From Akkermansiaceae bacterium (GTDB lineage: Bacteria; Verrucomicrobiota; Verrucomicrobiia; Verrucomicrobiales; Akkermansiaceae), in contig CAISTY010000200.1 in NCBI GenBank assembly GCA_903888515.1, forward strand, positions 1 through 41,774: a stretch of 41,774 bases of DNA, read 5' to 3'. Position numbers and translations under genes: made by a program. Below the pieces are notes generated by a model. It was not told the origin of the DNA. It did no database searches and saw nothing but the letters and a program-made list of their open reading frames with translations. Shown here piece after piece: positions 8,802 to 16,728 of the stretch (position 1 is the stretch's first letter; the number at the start of each line of letters is the position of its first letter).

Positions 8802-9968
8802 TCAATGCTCGCGGCAGAACTGTTCGAAGCGCGTCAGGCCCTCGTTGAGCACGTCGAGCGTAGTGCAATAGCTGAGACGGATGCCCTCGTCGAAGCCGAA
8901 CGCGATGCCCGGCACCGCCGCCACCTTGTAGCGGGATAACAATTTGTCACAGAGGTTGAGTGATTTCAGGCCGGTGTTACCGGTGAAAACGAAGAAGTAA
9001 AACGCGCCCATCGGCTCGACCACACGGATGTTTTGGAGCGCCTTGAGGCGGGAAAACACGAATTGGCGCTTCACATCATATTCGCAGCGGAGGTCATCTA
9101 CGAACGACTGGTCGCTCTGCAACGCGGCGAGCGCGCCGTATTGGGAGAAGGTGTTGGCATTGGAAATCGTGTGGTTCTGGATCTTCTCGATCGCCTCGGC
9201 CAACGGTTTCGGGGCCGCCGTGTAGCCCAGACGCCACCCGGTCATGGAATAGGCTTTGGAAAACCCGTTGACGGTGATGGTGAGGTTGTAAAGCGCCTCG
9301 CTGAGGGAGGCGATGGAGACATGCTTGGACTCGCCATACACGAGTTTTTCGTAGATTTCATCCGACAGGATGATGATTTCCTCTTCCAGTGCGATGTCGC
9401 CCAAAGCTCGCAGTTCGTCCGCAGTGTACACAGCCCCGGTCGGATTGCCGGGTGAGTTGAGGATGACCATCTTGGTTGCCGGAGTCATGGCTTCCTCGAA
9501 TTGGTCGGGAGTCATTTTCCAACCGTTGGATTCCTTGGTATCCACGATCACCGGCACACCGCCGGCGAGACGCACCATTTCCGGATAGGAAACCCAATAC
9601 GGCGAGGGTATGATGACCTCGTCACCGTCTTCGATCACGGCGAGGATGGCATTGAAGCAGGCCATCTTCGCACCGCCGGTCACGCAGATTTGCTGGGCTG
9701 CGTAGGTGAGCTGGTTGTCAGTGAGAAACTTGGCGGCAAGGGCCTCCCGCAGTTCCGGAATACCACCGGCAGGCGTGTATTTCGTGCGGCCGTCGCGAAG
9801 CGCCTGGATGGCGGCCTCCTTGATGAACTCCGGAGTGTCCACTTCGGGTTCGCCGCCAGCAAGGGCGTACACTTCCTCGCCTCGGGCGAGCATGGCTTTG
9901 GCCTGTGCGGTGACGGCCAGTGTGAGGGATGGGGAAACCTTGGCAATACGGGATGAGATGCTGTCCAT
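8802..9968 (-). CDS. Class I/II PLP-dependent aminotransferase (aspartate aminotransferase type Ib)
   Basis: A 388-residue fold-type I aminotransferase, most like the bacterial Ib aspartate/prephenate aminotransferases. The cofactor lysine is K238 in the motif NGFSKAYSMTGWRLGY. The NSPGNPTG motif is at 171-178 and SDEIYEKL at 202-209, giving the Asp and Tyr that contact PLP. A YTPAGGIPELREA motif near 64-76 is typical of this subgroup. The likely reaction is transamination between aspartate (or prephenate/aromatic keto acids) and 2-oxoglutarate; which one cannot be told from sequence. It is the first gene of a probable two-gene unit with trpD, so a role in aromatic amino-acid metabolism is plausible. 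Confidence 0.93.
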   Translation of the reverse strand: MDSISSRIAKVSPSLTLAVTAQAKAMLARGEEVYALAGGEPEVDTPEFIKEAAIQALRDGRTKYTPAGGIPELREALAAKFLTDNQLTYAAQQICVTGGAKMACFNAILAVIEDGDEVIIPSPYWVSYPEMVRLAGGVPVIVDTKESNGWKMTPDQFEEAMTPATKMVILNSPGNPTGAVYTADELRALGDIALEEEIIILSDEIYEKLVYGESKHVSIASLSEALYNLTITVNGFSKAYSMTGWRLGYTAAPKPLAEAIEKIQNHTISNANTFSQYGALAALQSDQSFVDDLRCEYDVKRQFVFSRLKALQNIRVVEPMGAFYFFVFTGNTGLKSLNLCDKLLSRYKVAAVPGIAFGFDEGIRLSYCTTLDVLNEGLTRFEQFCREH

Positions 9969-10052
9969 GTGGGCTCGCGAATAAGGATTATGTCGCCCTA
10001 CCGGAGGAAGCGGCGGTTACGCCCTCCGCTCGCGGATGAGCGCGCGCTTTTG

Positions 10053-10066
10053 TGGGGCATGCCCCA
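10053..10066. promoter_or_regulatory. Perfect 14-bp palindrome upstream of the aminotransferase
   Basis: TGGGGCATGCCCCA is self-complementary over its full length and lies 85 bp upstream of the aminotransferase start, in the 271-bp gap shared with the divergent lipoprotein gene. It could be an operator or simply a GC-rich hairpin. No clear -35/-10 pair is seen beside it, and nothing else in 9969-10239 is identifiable. Confidence 0.3.
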
Positions 10067-10239
10067 TACCGTGGCAAGAGAAATGCGGTGCCAATTTCAT
10101 CACCCGTGCGGAAAACCTCCCGGACCACCGGATTTTTCCGGAATAAATCACCGGTCGCAGGTATCTTTCCCTGGAAAAAGAGAATGCTGGATTTTGCACG
10201 TCCGCTGTGGTGAACTGTCACCCACATCCGCTCCACATC

Positions 10240-10410
10240 ATGAAATCCCTGTTACTCATCCCCGTCCTTGGACTCGTCCTTGCCACCAGTTCCTGCCGCT
10301 CCTCGACCCCGCTCGATCCCAATACCATGAAACCGAACGAACATTGCCTGCCGGAAAATGTTCAACCGGCACCTGCTTCCGGTCCGCGCCATACGACCAT
10401 CTGGCAATAA
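10240..10410 (+). CDS. Small putative lipoprotein, 56 residues
   Basis: The ATG at 10240 begins MKSLLLIPVLGLVLATSSC, a short basic start, a hydrophobic stretch and a Cys at residue 19 in a Ser-rich lipobox of the kind common in Verrucomicrobiota. The remaining 37 residues are Pro-rich and polar and carry no recognisable domain. The frame is open from 10207, but that longer version lacks a sensible signal. Its stop is 11 bp from the stop of the convergent methyltransferase. Function unknown; the lipid anchor is inferred. Confidence 0.6.
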   Translation: MKSLLLIPVLGLVLATSSCRSSTPLDPNTMKPNEHCLPENVQPAPASGPRHTTIWQ

Positions 10411-10421
10411 GCACCTTGCCA

Positions 10422-11780
10422 TCAGGTGAAAAGCCCGCGTCCTGCGAGATGCCGGAGCCACGGCTCAAACGCCAGTTCCGGACAGTGGCGTTTTGAAAAC
10501 GCGGCCAGCCCGCACAGGTCGCGCGATCCATCCATCGCCGCCAGCACCGCATAATGCCCGGCCGGAAACGAACATGGCTGGTGCCAAATATCCACCAGCG
10601 GCAAGCGTCGCCGCGCACACTCTAACCGAAATGGATTGAGCGCCGGTCGCGGCGGCGGCTCCACGTCAAAACACACCGGCTCAATCCGTGGCAGTATCCA
10701 GCCACGCTGGATCCCCTCGCCAACCCGGCGCGCCACATCCCGCCGGTCACACCCTGGCATGGCCGCCACCACCACATCTAACGGGACAGATGCCGGTGCG
10801 GCTGAAGCGATCGCTTGAAATATCCGCTGATCTTCGGAGCTCGAGGGCAGGAAAGCCCCTCGAACCGACCATTCAAACACCTGCTCCCAGGCAACCCGCT
10901 CGGCAAGACGGGCGTCCTCGCGGCACAATACACTCGAGCGGAAAGCGCGTCCGGCGGTGGCATCGGCGGCGAGATAAAAAGCAAGCAGGTCCGTGGAATG
11001 GCCGCGCAGCTTTTCCAAAGTACGGGCATCGGGATTCTGAGGGAGGTTGTTGCCAGGATGGGACTCGCCCAACCAGCGCAGACCGGCGGCGGCGGCGGTC
11101 TGCACGAAACGATCCAGCGGCCACGGGTCATTGATAGGGCCGAAATCATCGAAGGCGAGGATGGCCGGTCCTTTGGCCAGCATGTCGTCGATGATCGCCA
11201 ACTCCGGCGAGCCCGGCTCGGTGACCGAGCGCAGGATGGCCAGCGCCGACATTTCATCCCCGGCCCCGGCCTGCTGGATCGCCCTCGCTTTTTCAATCAC
11301 CGGAAATCTGGGCCGCCAGCCGCATTCAAGGTTGAAGCTGATCGTGGCAATGCCAGTGGGTGTTAGATTGCCGCGGCAAAATGCGAACAAGGCGGCTTGC
11401 ACGTCAGCCGGCACCCACGACAAAAAACCATGGGCGATGATGAAATCAAACCCGCCGCCAGCAGGTTTGAAGTCACGCAGGTCCACGGCGTGGAACTCGA
11501 TGTTCACCACCCCCGCCGCGCCCGCGAGTTCCCGGGCGGTTGCAATCGCGGATCCGGATAGATCTATCCCGATAAATCGGCTGCCCGGCCAGCGCAATGC
11601 GAGCGGAATGAGGTTGAGCCCCGAACAACAGCCGATTTCGAGAATCCGCGCCGCCGCGGGATGACGCACGGCCAAGCCACCCAGCATGGCGGCCACCGCG
11701 CTGACCGCCGGGTCCGAGAGAGGATGGCTCATCGCCGGATAAATCCGCGTTTCGTATAGTTCCTGGATCGGGATAGGCAT
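10422..11780 (-). CDS. SAM-dependent methyltransferase with C-terminal methyltransferase-regulatory domain
   Basis: The ATG at 11780 is chosen because it falls 20 bp after the preceding gene's stop and starts MPIPIQELYETRIYPAMSHP; the open frame extends further upstream only over that gene. The N-terminal part is a class I SAM-binding fold: motif I ILEIGCCSGLNL, then the acidic residue at the end of the next strand in FIGIDLSG, and a later DFIIAHGFLSW. The middle part (from about DPWPLDRFVQ) matches the layout of the MethyTransf_Reg domain (PF10119) found fused to such enzymes. The substrate is unknown. It follows a spermidine-synthase-like gene on the same strand, so the two may act on the same or related molecules. 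Confidence 0.85.
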   Translation of the reverse strand: MPIPIQELYETRIYPAMSHPLSDPAVSAVAAMLGGLAVRHPAAARILEIGCCSGLNLIPLALRWPGSRFIGIDLSGSAIATARELAGAAGVVNIEFHAVDLRDFKPAGGGFDFIIAHGFLSWVPADVQAALFAFCRGNLTPTGIATISFNLECGWRPRFPVIEKARAIQQAGAGDEMSALAILRSVTEPGSPELAIIDDMLAKGPAILAFDDFGPINDPWPLDRFVQTAAAAGLRWLGESHPGNNLPQNPDARTLEKLRGHSTDLLAFYLAADATAGRAFRSSVLCREDARLAERVAWEQVFEWSVRGAFLPSSSEDQRIFQAIASAAPASVPLDVVVAAMPGCDRRDVARRVGEGIQRGWILPRIEPVCFDVEPPPRPALNPFRLECARRRLPLVDIWHQPCSFPAGHYAVLAAMDGSRDLCGLAAFSKRHCPELAFEPWLRHLAGRGLFT

Positions 11781-11799
11781 GGGAAAATGTCGCTTCCTA

Positions 11800-12546
11800 T
11801 CAGGCAATCCGCCGCACTTCGAGGCGATCCCAATACATCCGGTCACGCCACCCGGTGAACGCGTCCGCATAATCCGCCAGCCTGCCGCGTGGCGCGACGA
11901 CATCGCCCGCCACCAACACCTCGTTCATCGCCTCGGCGGACTTGAGACTCCGCACCACGGGAAACGCCTCGCGCAATACCCGCCGGGTGAGCGATTGCAT
12001 CGTCCGGTGGCCCGCACCGGTGACCAGATTCACCGCCAACACGCCGCCCGGAGCGACCGCGCGCCGCAGGTGATCTAACAATCCAACGTCCCACGCCCGG
12101 GGCCGGAACACATCGGTCTTGCCTGCCAGATAGATGTCATCGATCACCACGTCGAAAGTCCGCGGGTTTTGCGCCAGCCACGGGTAGGCGTCGCCGATGA
12201 TGATCTCGATGCCCAAGGCGTCGAGTTCCATGTGTTGGCGCGCGAGGTTGACGATTTCCGGGTCGATATCGATCGCCGTGAGCCGACAACCCGGCAACAG
12301 GTGGCGCAGCACCCGGAACGCCGTGCCACCGGCCAAACCGAGCATCAGCACCGAGCGCGGCGGATCGTTCCCGCCAAGCAGCGCCCCCGCTGCGATCAGG
12401 TCCCACGCCAGTCCCGTTAGAAACCGGTGGCGGTGGAACGACGCATGCACCGCTCCGGCCACCCGGAATTCGGTCGCGAGATCCGATTGCCAGATTTCCA
12501 GCGACTGGTGGCGGGTGTGGACAAGCCCGGTGCGGCGCATCGCCAT
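11800..12546 (-). CDS. Spermidine-synthase-like Rossmann-fold protein
   Basis: About 248 residues from the ATG at 12546 (MAMRRTGLVH); a second ATG two codons later is equally possible. The SAM-fold motifs are visible: VLMLGLAGGTAFRVLRHLLP, then LTAIDIDPEIVNLAR, then IIIGDAYPWL and FDVVIDDIY. These follow the order in spermidine synthases and their methyltransferase-like relatives. The usual N-terminal tetramer region and the catalytic Asp context of true SpeE are not clear, and many proteins of this type are not polyamine enzymes. It is immediately upstream of the methyltransferase at 10422-11780 and probably shares its transcript. Confidence 0.75.
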   Translation of the reverse strand: MAMRRTGLVHTRHQSLEIWQSDLATEFRVAGAVHASFHRHRFLTGLAWDLIAAGALLGGNDPPRSVLMLGLAGGTAFRVLRHLLPGCRLTAIDIDPEIVNLARQHMELDALGIEIIIGDAYPWLAQNPRTFDVVIDDIYLAGKTDVFRPRAWDVGLLDHLRRAVAPGGVLAVNLVTGAGHRTMQSLTRRVLREAFPVVRSLKSAEAMNEVLVAGDVVAPRGRLADYADAFTGWRDRMYWDRLEVRRIA

Positions 12547-12614
12547 CGATGGTATATGACAACCCGCTCTAATGAAAGCGAAATACAACAACGGGCTTCC
12601 CCGGATTTCCTTCG

Positions 12615-12857
12615 TCACTTGAGGGATCCGCGATGGATTTCGACATGGAGCACGCCTGCGGATGGATCGGGTCGGATGTCGGCTTCCGTAACGAAAAGAT
12701 CCTGCAACAGACGCCTGGCGGCGGCGCTGTCGATGGTGGCGCTGCGCACCAATGAGCAGAGGGCGGTTTCGGCGCGGTAGGCGATCATGCGCACGGCGTC
12801 CAAAAGCCGCTTGCGTCCGAGCATGGGTTTCTCGAAACGATCCGCTTCGGCGTGCCG
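12615..12857 (-). pseudogene. Transposase remnant (C-terminal fragment)
   Basis: Reading the minus strand, a frame without an initiation context encodes RFEKPMLGRKRLLDAVRMIA followed by YRAETALCSLVR, then RRLLQDLFVTEADIRPDPSAG and a premature stop. From memory this resembles the C-terminal part of long putative transposases common in Planctomycetota and Verrucomicrobiota, which continue for some 60 more residues after this point. Both ends are missing: the 5' end runs into the MaoC-like gene's stop region and the 3' end stops early. It is best read as the scar of an old insertion between two otherwise intact genes. Confidence 0.6.
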
Positions 12858-12858
12858 A

Positions 12859-13260
12859 CTACTCCTCTAACAGAGTTTCCGCCGTGATGTGCAGCACGAC
12901 CCGGTCGCCAACAAAGGCCCGGCCTTCCAGCATCGCCTTGCGGATTCGAGGCACCAACTCGACGATCTTGACCTCAATGCGGACATCATCCCCGGGACGC
13001 ACCGGTGCCTTGAAGCGCACGTTTAGCGCCCGTGCCACTGCGCCCGGCCCGGGGAGTTGGGTCGCCAGCAATGCCGAGAAAAAACCCACCAACAGCACCC
13101 CGTGGGCGATGATACCGCCAAAGCGCGGCGTGGCATAGGCGGGGTCGGTGTGCAACGGGTTATGGTCCCCGGTGACGTCAGCAAAGCCGGCGATCATTTG
13201 CGGGGTGATGTGAATGGTTTGGCTGGCTGTCTGGCCAAGGGCGAGTTCTGAGAATTTCAT
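12859..13260 (-). CDS. MaoC-like (R)-enoyl-CoA hydratase
   Basis: A single hot-dog domain of 133 residues, from the ATG at 13260 (MKFSELALGQTASQ). The hydratase-2 motif is present as FADVTGDHNPLHTDPAYA, holding the catalytic Asp and His, followed by the conserved GIIAHGVLL helix. Members hydrate trans-2-enoyl-CoA to (R)-3-hydroxyacyl-CoA, feeding fatty-acid or polyhydroxyalkanoate metabolism; some act on other thioesters. An in-frame ATG at 13281 is an alternative start. The downstream neighbour is a transposase scar and the upstream one an exported unknown, so the context does not narrow the substrate. Confidence 0.87.
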   Translation of the reverse strand: MKFSELALGQTASQTIHITPQMIAGFADVTGDHNPLHTDPAYATPRFGGIIAHGVLLVGFFSALLATQLPGPGAVARALNVRFKAPVRPGDDVRIEVKIVELVPRIRKAMLEGRAFVGDRVVLHITAETLLEE

Positions 13261-13368
13261 GGATTGGGGGATATACGTCATTAGCAGGTGGTTTAACAAG
13301 GCGGATGTCGAAAAGGCGAGTATGGGTTTCCCAACGGGTTTCACCAATCAAGCCATTTCCTCGCGATA

Positions 13369-14637
13369 TCACCGCGATGGATATGCGATGCCTACGACCT
13401 TCCAACCCGCCGCCACCAAGCCAGCGGATGCCGCTTGCGAAAGAGTCCCGGTGTGCACCAGCACTTTGGTCGAAGTGCCCAGATCGTCGCGCCTGGCAAA
13501 GCCAGCCACCTCTTCGGTCCATGTCACATGGTCGACGGGTGCGGGCACCTGCAATTCCCCCGCTGCCGTGGTCGCACATGGAAGACGGCCGCATACCTTG
13601 AGCGCGACGTAGTCCGCCGCACCCGAGCGTTGCCTCTCTGCTAGAATCGCCAGGGCACCGATGAGGAAATCCGCCTGCTGGGGCGAAACACAGGCATTGG
13701 CCAGCACGATGACCTCTCCCCTACCCTTGGCCTTGGACAGGGTTTCAAGGGCCGTGACGATGCGATGACGCCGTGTGGTGCTCAGCGCACGATGAATTTG
13801 AAACTTTTGTATATCGTCCGCCCGCACTCCCATCGCTTTGAGCGCCCTGCCATCGCGCAAGGCCAGTTCCGTTTGAGTCAGAGCGTAGGTATCTTCCGGG
13901 ATGCCAACCATGTTGGTGGCGGCAACCGCGATTCCGGCAGAGGCCACCGCCGCCCCGATGCGCAACGGCAGACCACCCGCAAAGAATGCCCATGTGACCT
14001 TGTCCATTTCCTCCTGCAAACGGGGATTGTCCGAGTAAGGATCGACGCCGAGTTGTCTCGCGGTGTCGAGCTTTGCCTTGTCGAAACCAGCGGCATTTTT
14101 GGCCGCATTGCCGATGCCGCTCCCGACCTCGCCCGCAGAAGTCGCTGGCTCGTTGTCCTTGGTACTATCGACCACCTTGTCCACACCCCGCTCAATCGCC
14201 GACCCGATTTTGCTGAAGAAATGCCCCACGGTCTTGGGCGCTTGTTTCACCGACTCGACCGGTTTGGTCACGATGTTCTTCACCGCCTCAATGGGTTGTT
14301 TGACCGAGCGCTTCAGGCCTTCAGCAAAGAGATCGCTCTTGCTGGTTTCGACGAGTTTGCGGATGGCTTCCGTTTCGACGATGCGGACCTTGGCCTGCGG
14401 CACACCGATGGCCTCGAAGGTGCCGAAGTCCGTGTCGATTTCGAAGTGTGCCATGTAGCCGTCAGTCACAACCTGGTTGCGGACGCGATATGAGGGTCCT
14501 TGCAGCAAGGCGGCGGGTAACAACTCGGACGAGTTGAGCGACACCCCCTGCTCAAAGGCGGCTGGAGCCGTGTTTTGCGCGTGCCCGGGATCGAGCATGG
14601 CCACACAGGCGATGGGAATCAGGAATGTGTGTTTCAT
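13369..14637 (-). CDS. Exported conserved protein of unknown function
   Basis: From the ATG at 14637 it starts MKHTFLIPIACVAMLDPGHA, a signal peptide; the longer open frame to 14718 lacks one. The mature part of about 400 residues has a beta-rich N-terminus (GPSYRVRNQVVTDGYMAHFE), a helical middle with repeated VKxIVTKPVESVKQAPKTVG-type segments, then LGVDPYSDNPRLQEEMDKV and an FAGGLPLRIGAA hydrophobic stretch. That order matches, from memory, a family of exported hypothetical proteins in Gammaproteobacteria and Verrucomicrobiota with a LGxDPYSxNxxLQ motif. No catalytic site is recognised. Upstream of it, facing away, is rpsA. Confidence 0.75.
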   Translation of the reverse strand: MKHTFLIPIACVAMLDPGHAQNTAPAAFEQGVSLNSSELLPAALLQGPSYRVRNQVVTDGYMAHFEIDTDFGTFEAIGVPQAKVRIVETEAIRKLVETSKSDLFAEGLKRSVKQPIEAVKNIVTKPVESVKQAPKTVGHFFSKIGSAIERGVDKVVDSTKDNEPATSAGEVGSGIGNAAKNAAGFDKAKLDTARQLGVDPYSDNPRLQEEMDKVTWAFFAGGLPLRIGAAVASAGIAVAATNMVGIPEDTYALTQTELALRDGRALKAMGVRADDIQKFQIHRALSTTRRHRIVTALETLSKAKGRGEVIVLANACVSPQQADFLIGALAILAERQRSGAADYVALKVCGRLPCATTAAGELQVPAPVDHVTWTEEVAGFARRDDLGTSTKVLVHTGTLSQAASAGLVAAGWKVVGIAYPSR

Positions 14638-14811
14638 GAGAAACTCCGAACATGAATCAACCCGCCTTGAATGCAAGTCCGGATCTGCACCCCTCCGACC
14701 CGACCGCGCCCTCGGCATTGCTTCGACTTCAAAAGCCGACCCCGATTTTTTTTCGCTTTGGCCTTGCCATGGGGTTTGCGGGGCCTAGTCTCGGTGTCCG
14801 TTTTTCTTTCT

Positions 14812-14844
14812 CCCGCAGGCGGTTGGAGCCCCGGTGCCTGCGGG
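14812..14844 (+). promoter_or_regulatory. Stem-loop in the rpsA leader region
   Basis: CCCGCAGGC at 14812-14820 pairs perfectly with GCCTGCGGG at 14836-14844 around a 15-nt loop. It ends 72 bases before the rpsA start and follows a T-rich tract. S1 is known to regulate its own translation in other bacteria, so a leader structure would fit, but a terminator or chance hairpin is also possible. The rest of 14638-14916 is divergent promoter space without a clear -35/-10 pair; a purine-rich AAAAGGAAAACG element lies about 50 bases before the ATG. Confidence 0.35.
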
Positions 14845-14916
14845 AATGCCATTTCGGGGCGATTTTAAAAGGAAAACGAACCAACACACAACACAACCCC
14901 AAACCAAACAAATACC

Positions 14917-16623
14917 ATGGCTTACGCATGCGCGAAACCCACCAATCAGGAACTTAACGACCTCATCGACTCGAAATTCCGCGAATTCCGCGAAGGTTCG
15001 ATCGTCAAGGGCACGATTCTCGAAATCCGTCCCCAAGTCGTCCTCGTCGATATCGGCTACAAATCCGAGGGCGCGATCCCGTCTAACGAATTCGAGGACG
15101 ATGAAATCGAAATCGGCGACGAAATCGAAGTGCTGCTCGAGAAGTTGGAAAACGAGGAGGGCATGGTCATGCTTTCGAAAGAGAAGGCTGCCCACAAACA
15201 GAACTGGGAAAAGATCGTCAAGGTGTTCCAAGACGGCGGTCTCGTCCGCGGCAAGGTCAAAGCGGTCGTCAAAGGCGGCCTCACCGTCAATGTCGGCGTC
15301 GAAGCCTTCCTGCCCGGCTCTCAGGTGGACATCATCCCGCCCAAGGATCTCAGCGAATACGTCGGCAACGTGTACGAATTCAAAATCGTCAAGGTCAACG
15401 ACGAACGCAAAAACATCGTGCTTTCCCGCCGCGAAGTCATCGAAGCCGAGCGCTCAGAACTGCGCCAGCAATTCCTCCAAACCGTCAAGATCGGCGACAA
15501 GGTGGTCGGCACGATCAAAAACATCACCGACTTCGGTGCCTTCGTGGACCTGGAAGGAATGGACGGCCTGCTGCACATCACCGACATGTCATGGGGCCGC
15601 ATCAACCATCCTTCGGAAATCCTCCACATCGGACAAACCGTGGATGTCGTCATCCTCGACGTGGATCGTGAGAAAGAACGCGTTTCGTTAGGACTTAAAC
15701 AAATGTCCGAAAACCCGTGGGAAGACATCGAACGCAAATACCCGATCGGCCACCATGTCAAAGGCCGCGTCACCAAACTCCTGCCCTACGGCGCGTTCGT
15801 CGAAATCGAACGCGGCGTCGAAGGCCTCGTCCACGTCTCGGAACTGTCCTGGGTCAAACGTATCACCCGCCCAAGCGACGTGCTGGAAATCGGCCAGGAA
15901 ATCCATGCGGTCGTCCTTGGCATCAGCATCGAGGAACAGAAGATCTCTCTCGGCGTGCGCCAACTCGAGTCAAACCCGTGGGACGAAATCGAACTCCGTT
16001 ATCCGATCGGCGCCACCATCAAGGGCCCGGTGCGCAACCTCACCGCCTACGGCGTGTTTGTGGAACTCGAAGAAGGCATCGACGGCATGATTCACGTCTC
16101 CGACATGTCATGGACCCGCAAAATCAACCACCCGTCGGAAATCCTCAAAAAGAACGAAGATGTGGAAGCCGTCGTGCTCGCCATCGACAAGGCCAACCAA
16201 CGCGTTTCACTCGGCATCAAACAAACCGAGAGCGATCCGTGGAGCCTCATCGACAGCCGCTTCAAAGTCGGCGACCTCGTCAAAGGCACGGTGGCCAAGA
16301 TTGCCTCGTTCGGCGCATTTGTCAGCCTCGACGGTGAAATCGACGGCCTCATTCACATCTCGCAACTCAGTGAAGAGCATGTAGAAAAGGTCAAGGACGT
16401 CATCAAGGTGGGCGACGAGATTGAAGCCCGCGTCATCAAGGTGGACAAAGTTGAGCGCCGTATCGGACTTTCTATCAAAGCCGTCGGATACTCCGAAGAG
16501 CAGCTCAAGAAGGAAAGCGCCAGTTTCGAAAGCCTCCGTCCGTCAAGCGAGATGGTGGGCCTCGAGCAGGCGTTCAACCTCGCTGCGGCCGCCTCCGAAG
16601 ATTGGAGCCCCAGCCAGGAATAA
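14917..16623 (+). CDS. rpsA: 30S ribosomal protein S1
   Basis: A 568-residue S1 with six S1 (OB-fold) RNA-binding domains, beginning near residues 28, 108, 194, 279, 366 and 453. Each of the last four has the pattern G-x-x-(V/I)-x-G-x-V-x-x-(I/L)-x-x-(F/Y)-G-(A/V)-F-V followed by GLxHxS; the first two are divergent, as usual for the ribosome-docking domains. S1 brings mRNA to the 30S subunit for initiation. The start ATG at 14917 lies in an A/C-rich leader without a strong Shine-Dalgarno, which is common for rpsA. Codon use is strongly biased, fitting high expression. Transcription probably ends at the hairpin at 16702-16725. Confidence 0.97.
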   Translation: MAYACAKPTNQELNDLIDSKFREFREGSIVKGTILEIRPQVVLVDIGYKSEGAIPSNEFEDDEIEIGDEIEVLLEKLENEEGMVMLSKEKAAHKQNWEKIVKVFQDGGLVRGKVKAVVKGGLTVNVGVEAFLPGSQVDIIPPKDLSEYVGNVYEFKIVKVNDERKNIVLSRREVIEAERSELRQQFLQTVKIGDKVVGTIKNITDFGAFVDLEGMDGLLHITDMSWGRINHPSEILHIGQTVDVVILDVDREKERVSLGLKQMSENPWEDIERKYPIGHHVKGRVTKLLPYGAFVEIERGVEGLVHVSELSWVKRITRPSDVLEIGQEIHAVVLGISIEEQKISLGVRQLESNPWDEIELRYPIGATIKGPVRNLTAYGVFVELEEGIDGMIHVSDMSWTRKINHPSEILKKNEDVEAVVLAIDKANQRVSLGIKQTESDPWSLIDSRFKVGDLVKGTVAKIASFGAFVSLDGEIDGLIHISQLSEEHVEKVKDVIKVGDEIEARVIKVDKVERRIGLSIKAVGYSEEQLKKESASFESLRPSSEMVGLEQAFNLAAAASEDWSPSQE

Positions 16624-16628
16624 TCCCC

Positions 16629-16725
16629 ATAGGACTATAGGACTATAGGACTTATAGGACTTATAGGACTTATAGGTCTTATAGGTCTTATAGGACTTAT
16701 AGGACTTATAGGATTCTATAAGTCC
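16629..16725. repeat. AT-rich tandem repeat ending in a perfect hairpin (convergent terminator)
   Basis: Units of 8-10 bp, mostly ATAGGACTT with two ATAGGTCTT variants, run in eleven tandem copies. The last full unit and the following inverted copy form GGACTTATAG (16702-16711), loop GATT, CTATAAGTCC (16716-16725), a 10-bp perfect stem. The array fills the whole gap between the stops of rpsA (16623) and the convergent gene (16729). The hairpin is suited to terminate both transcripts. The array is strongly AT-rich compared with its surroundings. Confidence 0.7.
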
Positions 16726-16728
16726 GCC

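Noticed and set aside
9969..10239. tRNA or small RNA gene in the divergent gap
   Set aside because: No cloverleaf or conserved tRNA words found; only a 14-bp palindrome stands out.
16629..16725. Possible CRISPR array
   Set aside because: Units are 8-10 bp, contiguous and without spacers, and no cas gene is near.
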